Assembly (NCBI RefSeq): GCF_937915125.1 | Contig: NZ_CALDMP010000077.1 | Coordinates: 1 to 53,368, forward strand | Length of the DNA stretch: 53,368 bases | Origin: an uncultured Ruminococcus sp. | GTDB lineage: Bacteria; Bacillota; Clostridia; Oscillospirales; Ruminococcaceae | Reading direction: 5' to 3' | In this document: one piece after another, positions 25,572 through 34,344 of the stretch | Position numbering within the stretch: the first letter of the stretch is position 1 | Layout of the letters: every line of letters starts with the position of its first letter | The notes under the pieces: generated by a model | Told to the model about the DNA's origin: nothing | Databases searched by the model: none | The model's input: only the letters and a program-made list of their open reading frames with translations | Translations under genes and position numbers: made by a program

Positions 25572-26846
25572 ATGAGAGTATCAGAGATGAACCGTGAAGC
25601 GCTGGAAGCGTTTCAAGCAGAATGTCAGAAGCAGTATGCCGCATTTCAGGCAGCAGAATTGAAGCTGGATATGTCCAGAGGCAAGCCGTCGCCGAAGCAG
25701 CTGGATCTGACCAATGGCATTACCACCTGCCTCTCCGAGGAGGACTACCGTGCAGAAAACGGACTGGACTGCCGTAACTATGGCTGTCTGGACGGTCTGC
25801 CGGAGGCAAAGGCATTTTTTGCGCCTATGCTGGGCGTAAAGCCGGAAGAACTGATCGTCTGCGGAAACTCCAGCCTGAATATCATGTACTGGGCAATGTC
25901 CCTCGCCATGACAAACGGCGTTCTGGGCGAAAAGCCCTGGGGCAAGTATGACAAAGTAAAGGTGCTCTGTCCGGTGCCGGGCTATGACCGCCACTTTGCA
26001 GTGAGCCAGTTCCTGGGCATGGAGCTTGTGAATGTTCCCATGCGGGAGGATGGCCCGGATATGGATATGGTAGAGCGTCTGGTGGCAGAGGATGACACCA
26101 TCAAGGCCATCTGGTGTGTTCCCATGTACTCCAACCCCGGCGGCGTGGTTTACAGCGACGAAGTGGTAAAGCGTTTTGCAGCGCTGAAGCCCAAGGCAAA
26201 GGATTTCCGTATTTTCTGGGACAATGCCTACTGTGTACACCACCTGACCGACAATCCTCCGGTACAGGCAAATCTGCTGGAAGAGGCAAAGAAAGTCGGC
26301 AACGAGGATATTTGCTATATGTTCGCATCTACCTCGAAGATCACCCATCCGGGTTCCGGCGTTGCCATGGTCGCAGCCAGCGAGAACAATCTGAAGTATC
26401 TGAAAAACGCCCTGGGCTTCTCCACCATTGGCTATGATAAAATGAACCAGCTGCGCCACCTGCGATTCTTTGACGGCAAATTTGAGAATCTGGTAGCGCA
26501 TATGAAGAAGCATCAGGCGCTCATCGCACCGAAGTTCCGCATTGTCATTGAGACACTGGAGCGTGAGCTGAGCGATCTGGGCATTGCAAACTGGTCCGAT
26601 CCTCTGGGCGGCTATTTCATCTCCTTCAATCAGAAGGGCTGTGCAAAGCGCATTGTTCAGCTGTGCAAGGAAGCAGGCGTGGTACTGACTGGTGCAGGTG
26701 CATCTTTCCCCTACGGCATTGATCCGGAGGATGAGAACATCCGTATTTCTCCCACATTCCCCACAGAAGAGGAATTGCAGAAGGCAATGGATGTGTTCGT
26801 ATGCAGCGCAAAATTGGCAGCAGCAGAACAGGCTCTGGCAAAGTAA
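25572..26846 (+). CDS. aminotransferase, aspartate aminotransferase Ic type
   Basis: 424 aa from the ATG at 25572; an ATG at 25587 is possible. Fold type I PLP enzyme. LDMSRGKPSPKQLDL, NYGCLDGLPEAK, FWDNAYCVHHL and the PLP-lysine segment FASTSKITHPGSG are typical of the MocR-like Ic aminotransferases that use aspartate or alanine with 2-oxoglutarate. Monocistronic, with its own promoter and terminator. Confidence 0.85.
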   Translation: MRVSEMNREALEAFQAECQKQYAAFQAAELKLDMSRGKPSPKQLDLTNGITTCLSEEDYRAENGLDCRNYGCLDGLPEAKAFFAPMLGVKPEELIVCGNSSLNIMYWAMSLAMTNGVLGEKPWGKYDKVKVLCPVPGYDRHFAVSQFLGMELVNVPMREDGPDMDMVERLVAEDDTIKAIWCVPMYSNPGGVVYSDEVVKRFAALKPKAKDFRIFWDNAYCVHHLTDNPPVQANLLEEAKKVGNEDICYMFASTSKITHPGSGVAMVAASENNLKYLKNALGFSTIGYDKMNQLRHLRFFDGKFENLVAHMKKHQALIAPKFRIVIETLERELSDLGIANWSDPLGGYFISFNQKGCAKRIVQLCKEAGVVLTGAGASFPYGIDPEDENIRISPTFPTEEELQKAMDVFVCSAKLAAAEQALAK

Positions 26847-26870
26847 CCCCAATTATCCATATGAGATAAG

Positions 26871-26909
26871 AACGGCGCAAGGGATGTTATCCTTTGCGCC
26901 GTTTTTTAC
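26871..26909 (+). terminator. terminator between the aminotransferase and ABC-F genes
   Basis: AACGGCGCAAGG pairs with CCTTTGCGCCGTT, followed by TTTTACG on the plus strand. It may also serve the converging ABC-F gene, although its T run on that side is poor. Confidence 0.88.
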
Positions 26910-26945
26910 GTAAACACGTTCTAATACTAATCAGTGGTTTCCTAA

Positions 26946-28544
26946 TTATGCCTGTGCTTTTTTCCACTCCAGATACTCTTCATAAGTGCCCTGGCGGTCA
27001 ATGCATCCCTCAGGGGTGATCTCAATGATCCGATTTGCCACAGTTTCCAGGATCTCGTGGTCGTGGGACGACAGAATGACAACGCCCTTGAAATTCACCA
27101 GACCGTTATTCACTGCGGTGATGCTCTCCAGATCCAGATGGTTGGTGGGTCTGTCTAGCAGGAGCACGTTGGAATGGAACAGCATCATCCGGGCGAACAT
27201 ACAGCGTACCTTTTCACCGCCGGACAGAACCTTTACGGGCTTGTAAATATCGTCCCCGGAAAAGAGCATCCTGCCCAGGAACCCCCGGAGAAATGTCTCC
27301 GTTTCATCTGCGGTGGAATACTGGCGAATCCAATCCAGAATGGAGTCGTCGCAGTCGTTGAAGTATGCGGAGTTATCCACAGGGAAGTAAGATGTAGAGG
27401 TGGAAACGCCCCACTTGAATGTGCCCTCATCGGGCTGTTCCTCCTCCATGAGGATCTTGTACAGCATGGTGATCGCCTGTTCGCTCTCGCCGATAATAGC
27501 AACCTTGTCCGTGCGTCCCAGAGTGAAGCTCACATTGTTCAGCAGCTTCACGCCGTCCACGGTCTTGGAAATACCGCTGACCTGGAGGACTTCTTTCCCC
27601 AGTTCCCGATCCATATCGAAGCCGATAAAGGGATAGCGGCGGCTGGATGCCGGCAGTTCTTCCACTGTGAGATTGTCCAGCAATTTCCGGCGGGATGTTG
27701 CCTGTTTGGATTTGGACTTATTCGCTGAGAACCGGGCAATGAAGGTTTTCAGCTCTGCGATCTTGTCCTCCACCTTCTTATTCTGCTGTTTGATGAGCCG
27801 CTGCATCATCTGGCTGGATTCGTACCAGAATTCGTAGTTGCCCACGTACATCTTGATCTTTGTATAGTCAATATCCACAATATGGGTGCAGACATCATTC
27901 AGGAAGTGACGGTCGTGGGACACCACAATGACTGTGCCGAAATATTCTGACAGGAAGTCCTCCAGCCAAGCGATTGCATCAATGTCCAGGTGGTTGGTGG
28001 GCTCATCCATGAGGATGATATCCGGATTACCAAAGAGCGCCTGCGCCAGCAGGATCTTCACCTTTTCATTACCGGACAGGTCTGCCATCTGCTGATAGAG
28101 CAGTTCCTCCGGCAGACCCAGTCCCTGGATCAGCTTCGACGCATTGGATTCCGCCTCCCAGCCGTCCAGCTCTGCGAATTCCGCCTCCAGCTCCGATGCC
28201 AGAATGCCGTCCTCCTCGGTGAAATCCTCCTTGGCATAGAGGGCATCTTTCTGCTGCATAATGTCGTACAGCCGCTGGTTGCCCATAATAATGGTATCCA
28301 GAGCAGTATAGGCATCGTAGGCGAAGTGATCCTGTTTCAGAACGCTCATACGGAGATTTTTGGGGATAGAGACCTCACCGGTGGTAGGCTTCAGCTGACC
28401 GTTGAGAATTTTCAGAAACGTGGATTTTCCGGCACCGTTTGCGCCGATCACGCCGTAGCAGTTGCCGGGGTTGAACTGGAGATCCACATTTTTGAACAAA
28501 GTATCGCCGCCGAATTGCAGGCTGACATTGGAGACTGTAATCAT
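26946..28544 (-). CDS. ABC-F family ATPase (YbiT/YkpA-like) with degenerate second site
   Basis: 532 aa, soluble, two nucleotide-binding domains. Domain 1 has Walker A GANGAGKST and Walker B ILMDEPTNHLD, but its signature reads LSGNEK. Domain 2 is unusual: its Walker A region is GESEQAITM with no GKS/T, and its Walker B reads LLLDRPTNHLD, so the catalytic Glu is Arg; its signature LSGGEK is normal. ABC-F proteins act on ribosomes, for example in translation quality control or antibiotic protection. The Lys-rich P-site linker lies at about 250-300. Relatives already vary in the second Walker A, but the Glu-to-Arg change suggests only one working ATP site. Confidence 0.88.
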   Translation of the reverse strand: MITVSNVSLQFGGDTLFKNVDLQFNPGNCYGVIGANGAGKSTFLKILNGQLKPTTGEVSIPKNLRMSVLKQDHFAYDAYTALDTIIMGNQRLYDIMQQKDALYAKEDFTEEDGILASELEAEFAELDGWEAESNASKLIQGLGLPEELLYQQMADLSGNEKVKILLAQALFGNPDIILMDEPTNHLDIDAIAWLEDFLSEYFGTVIVVSHDRHFLNDVCTHIVDIDYTKIKMYVGNYEFWYESSQMMQRLIKQQNKKVEDKIAELKTFIARFSANKSKSKQATSRRKLLDNLTVEELPASSRRYPFIGFDMDRELGKEVLQVSGISKTVDGVKLLNNVSFTLGRTDKVAIIGESEQAITMLYKILMEEEQPDEGTFKWGVSTSTSYFPVDNSAYFNDCDDSILDWIRQYSTADETETFLRGFLGRMLFSGDDIYKPVKVLSGGEKVRCMFARMMLFHSNVLLLDRPTNHLDLESITAVNNGLVNFKGVVILSSHDHEILETVANRIIEITPEGCIDRQGTYEEYLEWKKAQA

Positions 28545-28605
28545 AATCTAATCCTTTCCGCACGGCAGACCGCCGCAGTTTCGTACCAATATTTTTTCCA
28601 GGTAT

Positions 28606-28634
28606 AGTATACCATACTTGTGGAGAAAATGCAA
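28606..28634 (-). promoter_or_regulatory. promoter of the ABC-F gene
   Basis: Minus strand TTGCAT (28634-28629), 17-bp spacer, TATACT (28611-28606). Confidence 0.75.
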
Positions 28635-28661
28635 GCGCCCTTTTCGTATCGTGTCATATTG

Positions 28662-28835
28662 AGGCAATACCGCACAAAGAGCGCCTAGCGGCTTTGCACG
28701 TCATATGCTTGCATATTTTCCATCATATTTCACAAAAATGTTCGTGAATACACAAAGTATTCACTCCGCTTTTTGTTTCATTTGACGAAAAATCTGACGG
28801 TGCATCTGACGCACAATCTTTGTGCGGTATTGCCT
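28662..28835 (-). repeat. MITE-like repeat, copy D (complete, 174 bp, inverted)
   Basis: AGGCAATACCGCACAAAG to CTTTGTGCGGTATTGCCT, in the opposite orientation to copies B and C. The flanking dinucleotides are TG and TG, also consistent with a 2-bp duplication. Confidence 0.9.
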
Positions 28836-28877
28836 TGAGATGAACATTGCTCATTCGCAGATACGCCATCTGCGAAC

Positions 28878-28908
28878 AAAAAATATGGGCGGATTCGATC
28901 CGCCCATA
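28878..28908 (-). terminator. terminator of the NSS transporter gene
   Basis: TATGGGCGGAT / ATCCGCCCATA arms; on the minus strand ATTTTTTG follows. 20 bp past the stop codon. Confidence 0.85.
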
Positions 28909-28927
28909 GGACATCAGAAACAAAAAA

Positions 28928-30421
28928 TCATTCCGCTTTCTCTTTCTGTTTCTTTCCGACAGAAAAACAGATCCAGAAAATCAGTACCAACAGCACTACT
29001 GCCAGACACATCCAGGCGCAGAGCACCAGCCATCCCTTTGCAGCGAACATGTCATAATACCCCTTGAGATAGATCAGACAGATCAGCGCCGGGACAACAT
29101 AGGTCATATAACCACGGATCCACGCCGGGACACGGAGACCAGTTCCCGTATTGGCTTCTTCCAGAAAACGATTCCAGCCCCAGCCGTTTTTCCGTACACA
29201 GAACAGTACAAAAATCAGAGAACCCAGAGGCAGGATGTTATAGGACACCAGAAAATCCTCCAGATCCATGAGCGTAGAACCCTCTCCGAAGGGCTGGAAG
29301 CCCGAGAGAAGATTAAAGCCCAGAATTGCCGGCAGAGACAGCACAAAAATCAGCACCAGATTCACTAGAAGAGATTTTTTCCGGCTCCAGCTGCCCAGTT
29401 CTACGGTCATGGTGATGATATTCTCAAATACAGCTATGACAGTAGACAGCGCCGCAAAGGACATGAAAATGAAGAAACAGCTGCCCCAGATGCGGCTTGC
29501 CGCCATGTGGTGGAACACATTGGGCAGAGTGATGAACAGCAGGGACGGGCCAGCATCCGGATGAATGCCATAGGCGAAGCATGCCGGGATGATGATAAGC
29601 CCCGCCATAAGGGCAATGCCTGTGTCCAGCACGACCACATTAACAGCCTCTCCCATGAGACGGCGTTCCCGCTTAATGTAGCTGCCGAAAATCTCCATGG
29701 CACCGATACCTACGCTCAGAGTAAAGAATGCGTGGGTCATTGCAGCAAATGCAACAGAACCGATGCCCTTTTCTCCTAATCGTTTGAAATCCGGTACCAG
29801 ATAGAATTTAACACCCTCCACGGCATTGTCCAGCCGCAAGGAATTCACCACCAGAACCAGCATCAAGCCGATCAGCAGGAGCATCATGACCTTTGTGACC
29901 TTTTCAATGCCGTTTTGTAATCCCAGGGCACAGATGCCGATACAGAGGACGATGACAATGGCGGCAAACAGAATCATAATGCCCGGAGAATCCAGCATAT
30001 CCGTAAAGAAAACAGCTGTTTCCTCTGCACTGACGCTTGTGATTTTGCCCGAGGCATACAAAAAGGCGTAATACACCATCCAGCCTGCCACCATGGTATA
30101 AAACATCATAAGCAGATAGTTCCCGGCAATTCCCATATATTTTGTGATATGCCAGCGGCTCCCCGGCTGTTCCAGAATGTCCATTGCCTGTGAAATACTC
30201 CGCCGGCTGCCTCTGCCGATGGCGAACTCGCAGATCAAAATGGGCAATCCCAACAGAAGCAGGCACAACAGATAGATCACCAGGAATGCGCCGCCGCCGT
30301 TTTCACCGCAGATGTACGGGAATTTCCACACATTTCCCAGACCGATGGCACATCCGGCGGAAACGAGAAGAAATCCCAGCCGGGAGTGAAAGGTCGCTCT
30401 GCTTTTTGTTGATTCTTTCAT
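28928..30421 (-). CDS. sodium-dependent transporter, NSS/SNF family
   Basis: 497 aa with about 12 hydrophobic segments. The N terminus FLLVSAGCAIGLGNVWKFPY and ENGGGAFLVIYL are the signature of LeuT-fold neurotransmitter:sodium symporters, which usually import amino acids with sodium. The substrate is not readable. GGAG lies 8 nt before the ATG. Monocistronic, with its own promoter and terminator. Confidence 0.93.
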   Translation of the reverse strand: MKESTKSRATFHSRLGFLLVSAGCAIGLGNVWKFPYICGENGGGAFLVIYLLCLLLLGLPILICEFAIGRGSRRSISQAMDILEQPGSRWHITKYMGIAGNYLLMMFYTMVAGWMVYYAFLYASGKITSVSAEETAVFFTDMLDSPGIMILFAAIVIVLCIGICALGLQNGIEKVTKVMMLLLIGLMLVLVVNSLRLDNAVEGVKFYLVPDFKRLGEKGIGSVAFAAMTHAFFTLSVGIGAMEIFGSYIKRERRLMGEAVNVVVLDTGIALMAGLIIIPACFAYGIHPDAGPSLLFITLPNVFHHMAASRIWGSCFFIFMSFAALSTVIAVFENIITMTVELGSWSRKKSLLVNLVLIFVLSLPAILGFNLLSGFQPFGEGSTLMDLEDFLVSYNILPLGSLIFVLFCVRKNGWGWNRFLEEANTGTGLRVPAWIRGYMTYVVPALICLIYLKGYYDMFAAKGWLVLCAWMCLAVVLLVLIFWICFSVGKKQKEKAE

Positions 30422-30478
30422 AGTATTCTCCTTTTGTCAGAACAATTTGTTGTATTCGCACACAAGGCGTGCTCGTTT

Positions 30479-30507
30479 ATTATAACATATTTTCTGAAGT
30501 TATGCAA
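30479..30507 (-). promoter_or_regulatory. promoter of the NSS transporter gene
   Basis: Minus strand TTGCAT (30507-30502), 17-bp spacer, TATAAT (30484-30479). Confidence 0.78.
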
Positions 30508-30619
30508 GGTGTTTTTGGCATCGTGAACGGGATTTCTGCCTCCATATCCACAATAGCGCCTTGATCACACTTTTTCTGCTTATCAAAAAAATTACAATTT
30601 GAATACAGAATAACAAAAT

Positions 30620-30651
30620 ATATTGTAAAATATACAATATTATGGTATGAT
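30620..30651 (+). promoter_or_regulatory. promoter with overlapping inverted repeat upstream of the lipoprotein gene
   Basis: TTGTAA (30623-30628), 17-bp spacer, TATGAT (30646-30651). A perfect inverted repeat ATATTGTA-AAATA-TACAATAT (30620-30640) covers the -35 and part of the spacer, so a repressor site is plausible. Confidence 0.6.
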
Positions 30652-30685
30652 ATGATTATAGAATATATCCAGGAGGTATGTATTT

Positions 30686-31618
30686 ATGTTTATGAGAAAA
30701 ATCATCGCCATTTTTGCTGTTTCAGCGTTGGCTTGCTGTGCACTTGCCGGCTGCGGTGTTACCGGCGGTTCCGGAACTGCGTCCGATAAGTCGTCTTCTG
30801 TGGCAGAACAATCCCAGAAAGATTCCAGCAAAGAGGAATCCAGCGCAGAAGAATCCAGCGAAGCATCAGATGAGGAGTCCGAAGAAGAATCTTCCAAAGA
30901 GAAATCGCCTGCTTCAGTTCCGGAAAATGTAAACGAAGTACTGTATGAAGATGATATTGTACGCATCACATACACAGGTCTGGAAACGGACGATTGGCTT
31001 GGCGACGGATTGAAAGTTACCATCGAGAATCTTTCTGACAAAAATATTACGGTTCAGACCAGCGAAGCATCTGTCAACGGCGTTATGGAGGATCCGTACT
31101 TTTCCTGTGACGTTGCTGCCGGAAAAAAAGCAAATGATTCCATCACGTTTGCCATTGATAATGAGATCGGCATCGTTGAACTGTCATTCCATGTTTATGA
31201 CAGCGACACATACGATACTATCGTTGATACTGATATGATCACCGTTACCGTAAACGAAAATGTTACAGTAGAAAAAACAGAAGCAACCAAGGTATACGAA
31301 TCCAACGGTGTCATCGTGTCTTATGTTGGCATGGAAACGGATGAGATCTGGGGTACAGAATTCCTTTTCCTCATTGAAAACAACGGAACTGAAACATATG
31401 ATGTACGTGCCGATAACATTTCCATTGACGGCGTAATGTGTGATGGCTCTATGTATGCTGAGGTTTCTGCCGGAAAGTGTGCAAATGAATCGATATCGTT
31501 CTTTGATGAAGAAAGTCTCCCCGCAGAAAAAAATGAACTGGAATTCAAAATTGTGATCACCAACAGCGAGTATGAAACCGTTGCTGAATCCGATCCGATT
31601 ACGATAGCACTGAACTAA
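30686..31618 (+). CDS. lipoprotein with duplicated Ig-like domain
   Basis: 310 aa; AGGAGG 9 nt upstream. Lipobox LAGC (about 20-23), so it should be lipid-anchored on the outer face of the membrane. A Ser/Glu/Lys-rich low-complexity spacer (about 30-80) follows. Two related domains of about 110 aa come next: compare ITYTGLETDDW with VSYVGMETDEIW, and ASVNGVMEDPYF with ISIDGVMCDGSM. This resembles DUF4352-type cell-surface domains. Function unknown. Confidence 0.75.
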   Translation: MFMRKIIAIFAVSALACCALAGCGVTGGSGTASDKSSSVAEQSQKDSSKEESSAEESSEASDEESEEESSKEKSPASVPENVNEVLYEDDIVRITYTGLETDDWLGDGLKVTIENLSDKNITVQTSEASVNGVMEDPYFSCDVAAGKKANDSITFAIDNEIGIVELSFHVYDSDTYDTIVDTDMITVTVNENVTVEKTEATKVYESNGVIVSYVGMETDEIWGTEFLFLIENNGTETYDVRADNISIDGVMCDGSMYAEVSAGKCANESISFFDEESLPAEKNELEFKIVITNSEYETVAESDPITIALN

Positions 31619-31634
31619 CGCAATAACAACAGGG

Positions 31635-31792
31635 CATCTCTAAAAACCCCGAATCCGTCAGATGTGGTGCAGATTTGCGACAGATTCCCTTTCGAAAAAA
31701 CGCAGGAATACTCGATGTATTTCAAGTTTTTTCGAAAGGGAAGATGGCGTAAAGATGCGCCGCAGATGACGGGTGAGCGGGTTTTTGAGGTG
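31635..31792. repeat. nested palindromic element, about 158 bp
   Basis: Ends CATCTCTAAAAACCCC and GCGGGTTTTTGAGGTG form an imperfect terminal inverted repeat. Inside, 15-bp perfect arms CCCTTTCGAAAAAAC / GTTTTTTCGAAAGGG lie at 31687-31701 and 31726-31740. No protein. It looks like a second, different MITE-like element. Confidence 0.65.
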
Positions 31793-31886
31793 ACCAACAA
31801 GCAGCGCACATCCGGGATTGTCCAGAGGTGCGCTGTTTGTTTTATGAAAGGTGGAAGAAGATGTCATCTAACCCATTCTGGTGCAA

Positions 31887-34157
31887 TTATGCCAGCAGGT
31901 TATTGAGCTCCTTCACCAGAGTTCTGCATTGTTCCGCAGTGACTTCACCGCCGCCGAAGGACAATAGTCCCCGGATGGGCATATATTTCATCATTGCCTC
32001 CATCATATCCGCCGTGCTTTCGCCCATGGCGTTTTCGTCAGAGGAACCGCTGGACAGCCCGAACGCCGCCGCATAGGGTTCCAGCAGCTTCGCTGCGCCG
32101 TCTATCCGGAGTACATCCCCGATGGTGGTGTCCATCGTAATTTCCGTGGGAAGTATCTTTTCGCCCTGCATAACAATGGTTTTCTGTGCTGTCAGAGCGG
32201 CAGAGGAATCCCCGGCGGCAAGGGTATACTCTCCGGTCTCCACCACCCAGTCATGCTTCTGCATACTGAAATAGGCGAATGCCCGGCGGTTCAGCTGGAA
32301 TGTGACTGTTTTTGTCTCGCCCGGTTGTAAGTCCACTTTTTCGAAGCCGCAAAGTTCCTGTACCGGACGGCGTACAGCGTCACTTCCGGTGGGCGGCAGC
32401 ATATAGAGCTGCACAACTTCCTTGCCGGCACGGTCGCCGGTGTTTGTCACATCCACGGAAACTGTCACAGTTTCCTCATGGGAATAGGACGCCTTGTCCG
32501 TGCGGAGATTGGATATGGCAAATGTGGTATAGCTCAGACCATGACCGAAGGGGAACAGCACGGACATTTTCTTTGTGGTGTAATAGCGATAGCCCACAAA
32601 GACGCCTTCCCGATATTCCACTCTGTCACCCTCACCCTGATAGGACAGATAGGACGGATTGTCCGCCAGCTTCACCGGGAAGGTTTCCGCCAGATGACCG
32701 CTGGGATTCACATCGCCGTAGAGAATCTGTACCGTTGCACCGCCGACAGCCTGACCGCAAAGATACGCCTCCAGAACGCCCTTGACCTTATGGATCCAGG
32801 GCATTTCCACCGGCGATCCCCCATGAAGTACCACCACCGTGTTGGAATTTGCCTGTGCCACGGCTTCGATCAGGGCATTCTGGCAGTCCGGCAGGCGCAT
32901 ATGCTGCCGGTCGTAGCCCTCGGATTCGAAAATATCCGGCAGTCCGGCGAAAATTACCGCTGTTTCGGCTTCTTTTGCCGCCTGAACCGCTTCGGCAATA
33001 AGTGTCTCCCGGATGACATCGTCCGAAGTCTCATAGCCCTTGGCGTAAATCACCGGGTAATCCTTTGCCATTTCCAGCGCCGATTCCACCTTGTAGGAGT
33101 TGATATGAGAACTGCCGCCACCCTGATAGCGTGGGCTTTCGGCAAATGCGCCGATAAAGGCAGTCTTTTTGGTTTTGTCCAGAGGTAGTACATGATCCTC
33201 ATTTTTCAGCAGTACCATGCACTGCGCCGCAATTTCCCGTGCTAGTTCGTGGTCAGCATCACGGTCAAAGACAGCATCGGCATTGCGTCCCATGATATAG
33301 CGATCCACAATGGTGAGTATCCGTGTGACAGCAACATCCAGGGTTTCCATGGAGAGTCTGCCGCAGCGGACAGCTTTCACGATTTCCGCATCCCGTTCGC
33401 CGAAGGAACAGGGCATTTCCAGATCCATTCCTGCTTCCAGGTCTGCAACACGGTCGTTTACAGCACCCCAGTCGCTGACCACAAAGCCGTCAAAGCCCCA
33501 TTCTCCCCGGAGAATGTCCGTCAGCGCCTCACGGTTTTCTGCCGCATATACATCGTTGATGCGGTTGTAGGCACACATGACAGTCCAGGGTTTTGCCTCC
33601 CGGACAGCTGTCTCAAATGCCGCCAGATAGATCTCCCGTGCTGTGCGCTCGTCCATATCAGAACTGCTGCTCATACGGCGGTGTTCCTGGTTGTTGGCGT
33701 AGAAATGTTTGATGCTGACGCCCACATTCTGGCTCTGGACACCTTTGATGAAGCCAGCCGCTATTTCGCTTGCCACATAGGGATCTTCGGAATAGTATTC
33801 GAAATTTCTGCCGCACAAAGGAGAACGCTTGATATTGACAGCAGGTCCCAGGAGTACACCCACATCTTCCGCCTGACATTCGTTGCCCAGTGCCTTTCCC
33901 ATGCGCTCTACCAGCTCACGGTCAAAGGAGGATGCCGTAGCACAGCCGGCAGGAAAACAGACGGCTTTGATGCTGTCGTTGATGCCCAGATGGTCGCCGG
34001 TCTGATCCTGCTTGCGCAATCCGTGTGGGCCATCGCTCAGCATCATCTGCGGTACGCCCAAATGCTCCAGACCTTTTGTATGCCAGAAGTCATAGCCGGA
34101 ACAAAGTCCCGCCTTTTCTTCCAGCGTCATTTGCTTTACAATTTCGGGAATATTCAT
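31887..34157 (-). CDS. GH3 beta-glucosidase (cytoplasmic)
   Basis: 756 aa without signal peptide. The GH3 barrel carries the nucleophile Asp229 in FVVSDWGAV and the substrate loops KRSPLCGRNFEY and SIKHFYANNQE. The alpha/beta sandwich domain (about 320-520) and a fibronectin III-like domain (about 560-640) follow, then an additional C-terminal region of about 100 aa. It should release terminal glucose from beta-linked oligosaccharides. GGAGG precedes the ATG. Neighbour of the GH42 enzyme and near a GH31 alpha-xylosidase. Confidence 0.9.
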   Translation of the reverse strand: MNIPEIVKQMTLEEKAGLCSGYDFWHTKGLEHLGVPQMMLSDGPHGLRKQDQTGDHLGINDSIKAVCFPAGCATASSFDRELVERMGKALGNECQAEDVGVLLGPAVNIKRSPLCGRNFEYYSEDPYVASEIAAGFIKGVQSQNVGVSIKHFYANNQEHRRMSSSSDMDERTAREIYLAAFETAVREAKPWTVMCAYNRINDVYAAENREALTDILRGEWGFDGFVVSDWGAVNDRVADLEAGMDLEMPCSFGERDAEIVKAVRCGRLSMETLDVAVTRILTIVDRYIMGRNADAVFDRDADHELAREIAAQCMVLLKNEDHVLPLDKTKKTAFIGAFAESPRYQGGGSSHINSYKVESALEMAKDYPVIYAKGYETSDDVIRETLIAEAVQAAKEAETAVIFAGLPDIFESEGYDRQHMRLPDCQNALIEAVAQANSNTVVVLHGGSPVEMPWIHKVKGVLEAYLCGQAVGGATVQILYGDVNPSGHLAETFPVKLADNPSYLSYQGEGDRVEYREGVFVGYRYYTTKKMSVLFPFGHGLSYTTFAISNLRTDKASYSHEETVTVSVDVTNTGDRAGKEVVQLYMLPPTGSDAVRRPVQELCGFEKVDLQPGETKTVTFQLNRRAFAYFSMQKHDWVVETGEYTLAAGDSSAALTAQKTIVMQGEKILPTEITMDTTIGDVLRIDGAAKLLEPYAAAFGLSSGSSDENAMGESTADMMEAMMKYMPIRGLLSFGGGEVTAEQCRTLVKELNNLLA

Positions 34158-34190
34158 TGCAATTCCTCCAGTTTATTTTTTCGGTTATAT

Positions 34191-34221
34191 TGTAGGGAAC
34201 GACCTCTGTTTCGTTCCCTAC
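34191..34221. repeat. hairpin TGTAGGGAACG
   Basis: TGTAGGGAACGA...TCGTTCCCTAC, a hairpin resembling half of the neighbouring TGTAGGGGCG repeat. Confidence 0.55.
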
Positions 34222-34239
34222 GGAATGGAAAAAACGCAG

Positions 34240-34317
34240 TGTAGGGGCGAACATTGTTCGCCCGTATTTTCCATCTGTAAATGGTTTTCCTGCGGGCGAC
34301 CAATGGTCGCCCCTACA
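34240..34317. repeat. TGTAGGGGCG inverted repeat, copy 3
   Basis: 78 bp from TGTAGGGGCGAAC to GTCGCCCCTACA, each half also self-complementary. Between the GH3 and GH42 genes. Confidence 0.85.
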
Positions 34318-34344
34318 AATGGAATCAAAGATTCTTCCACAAAC

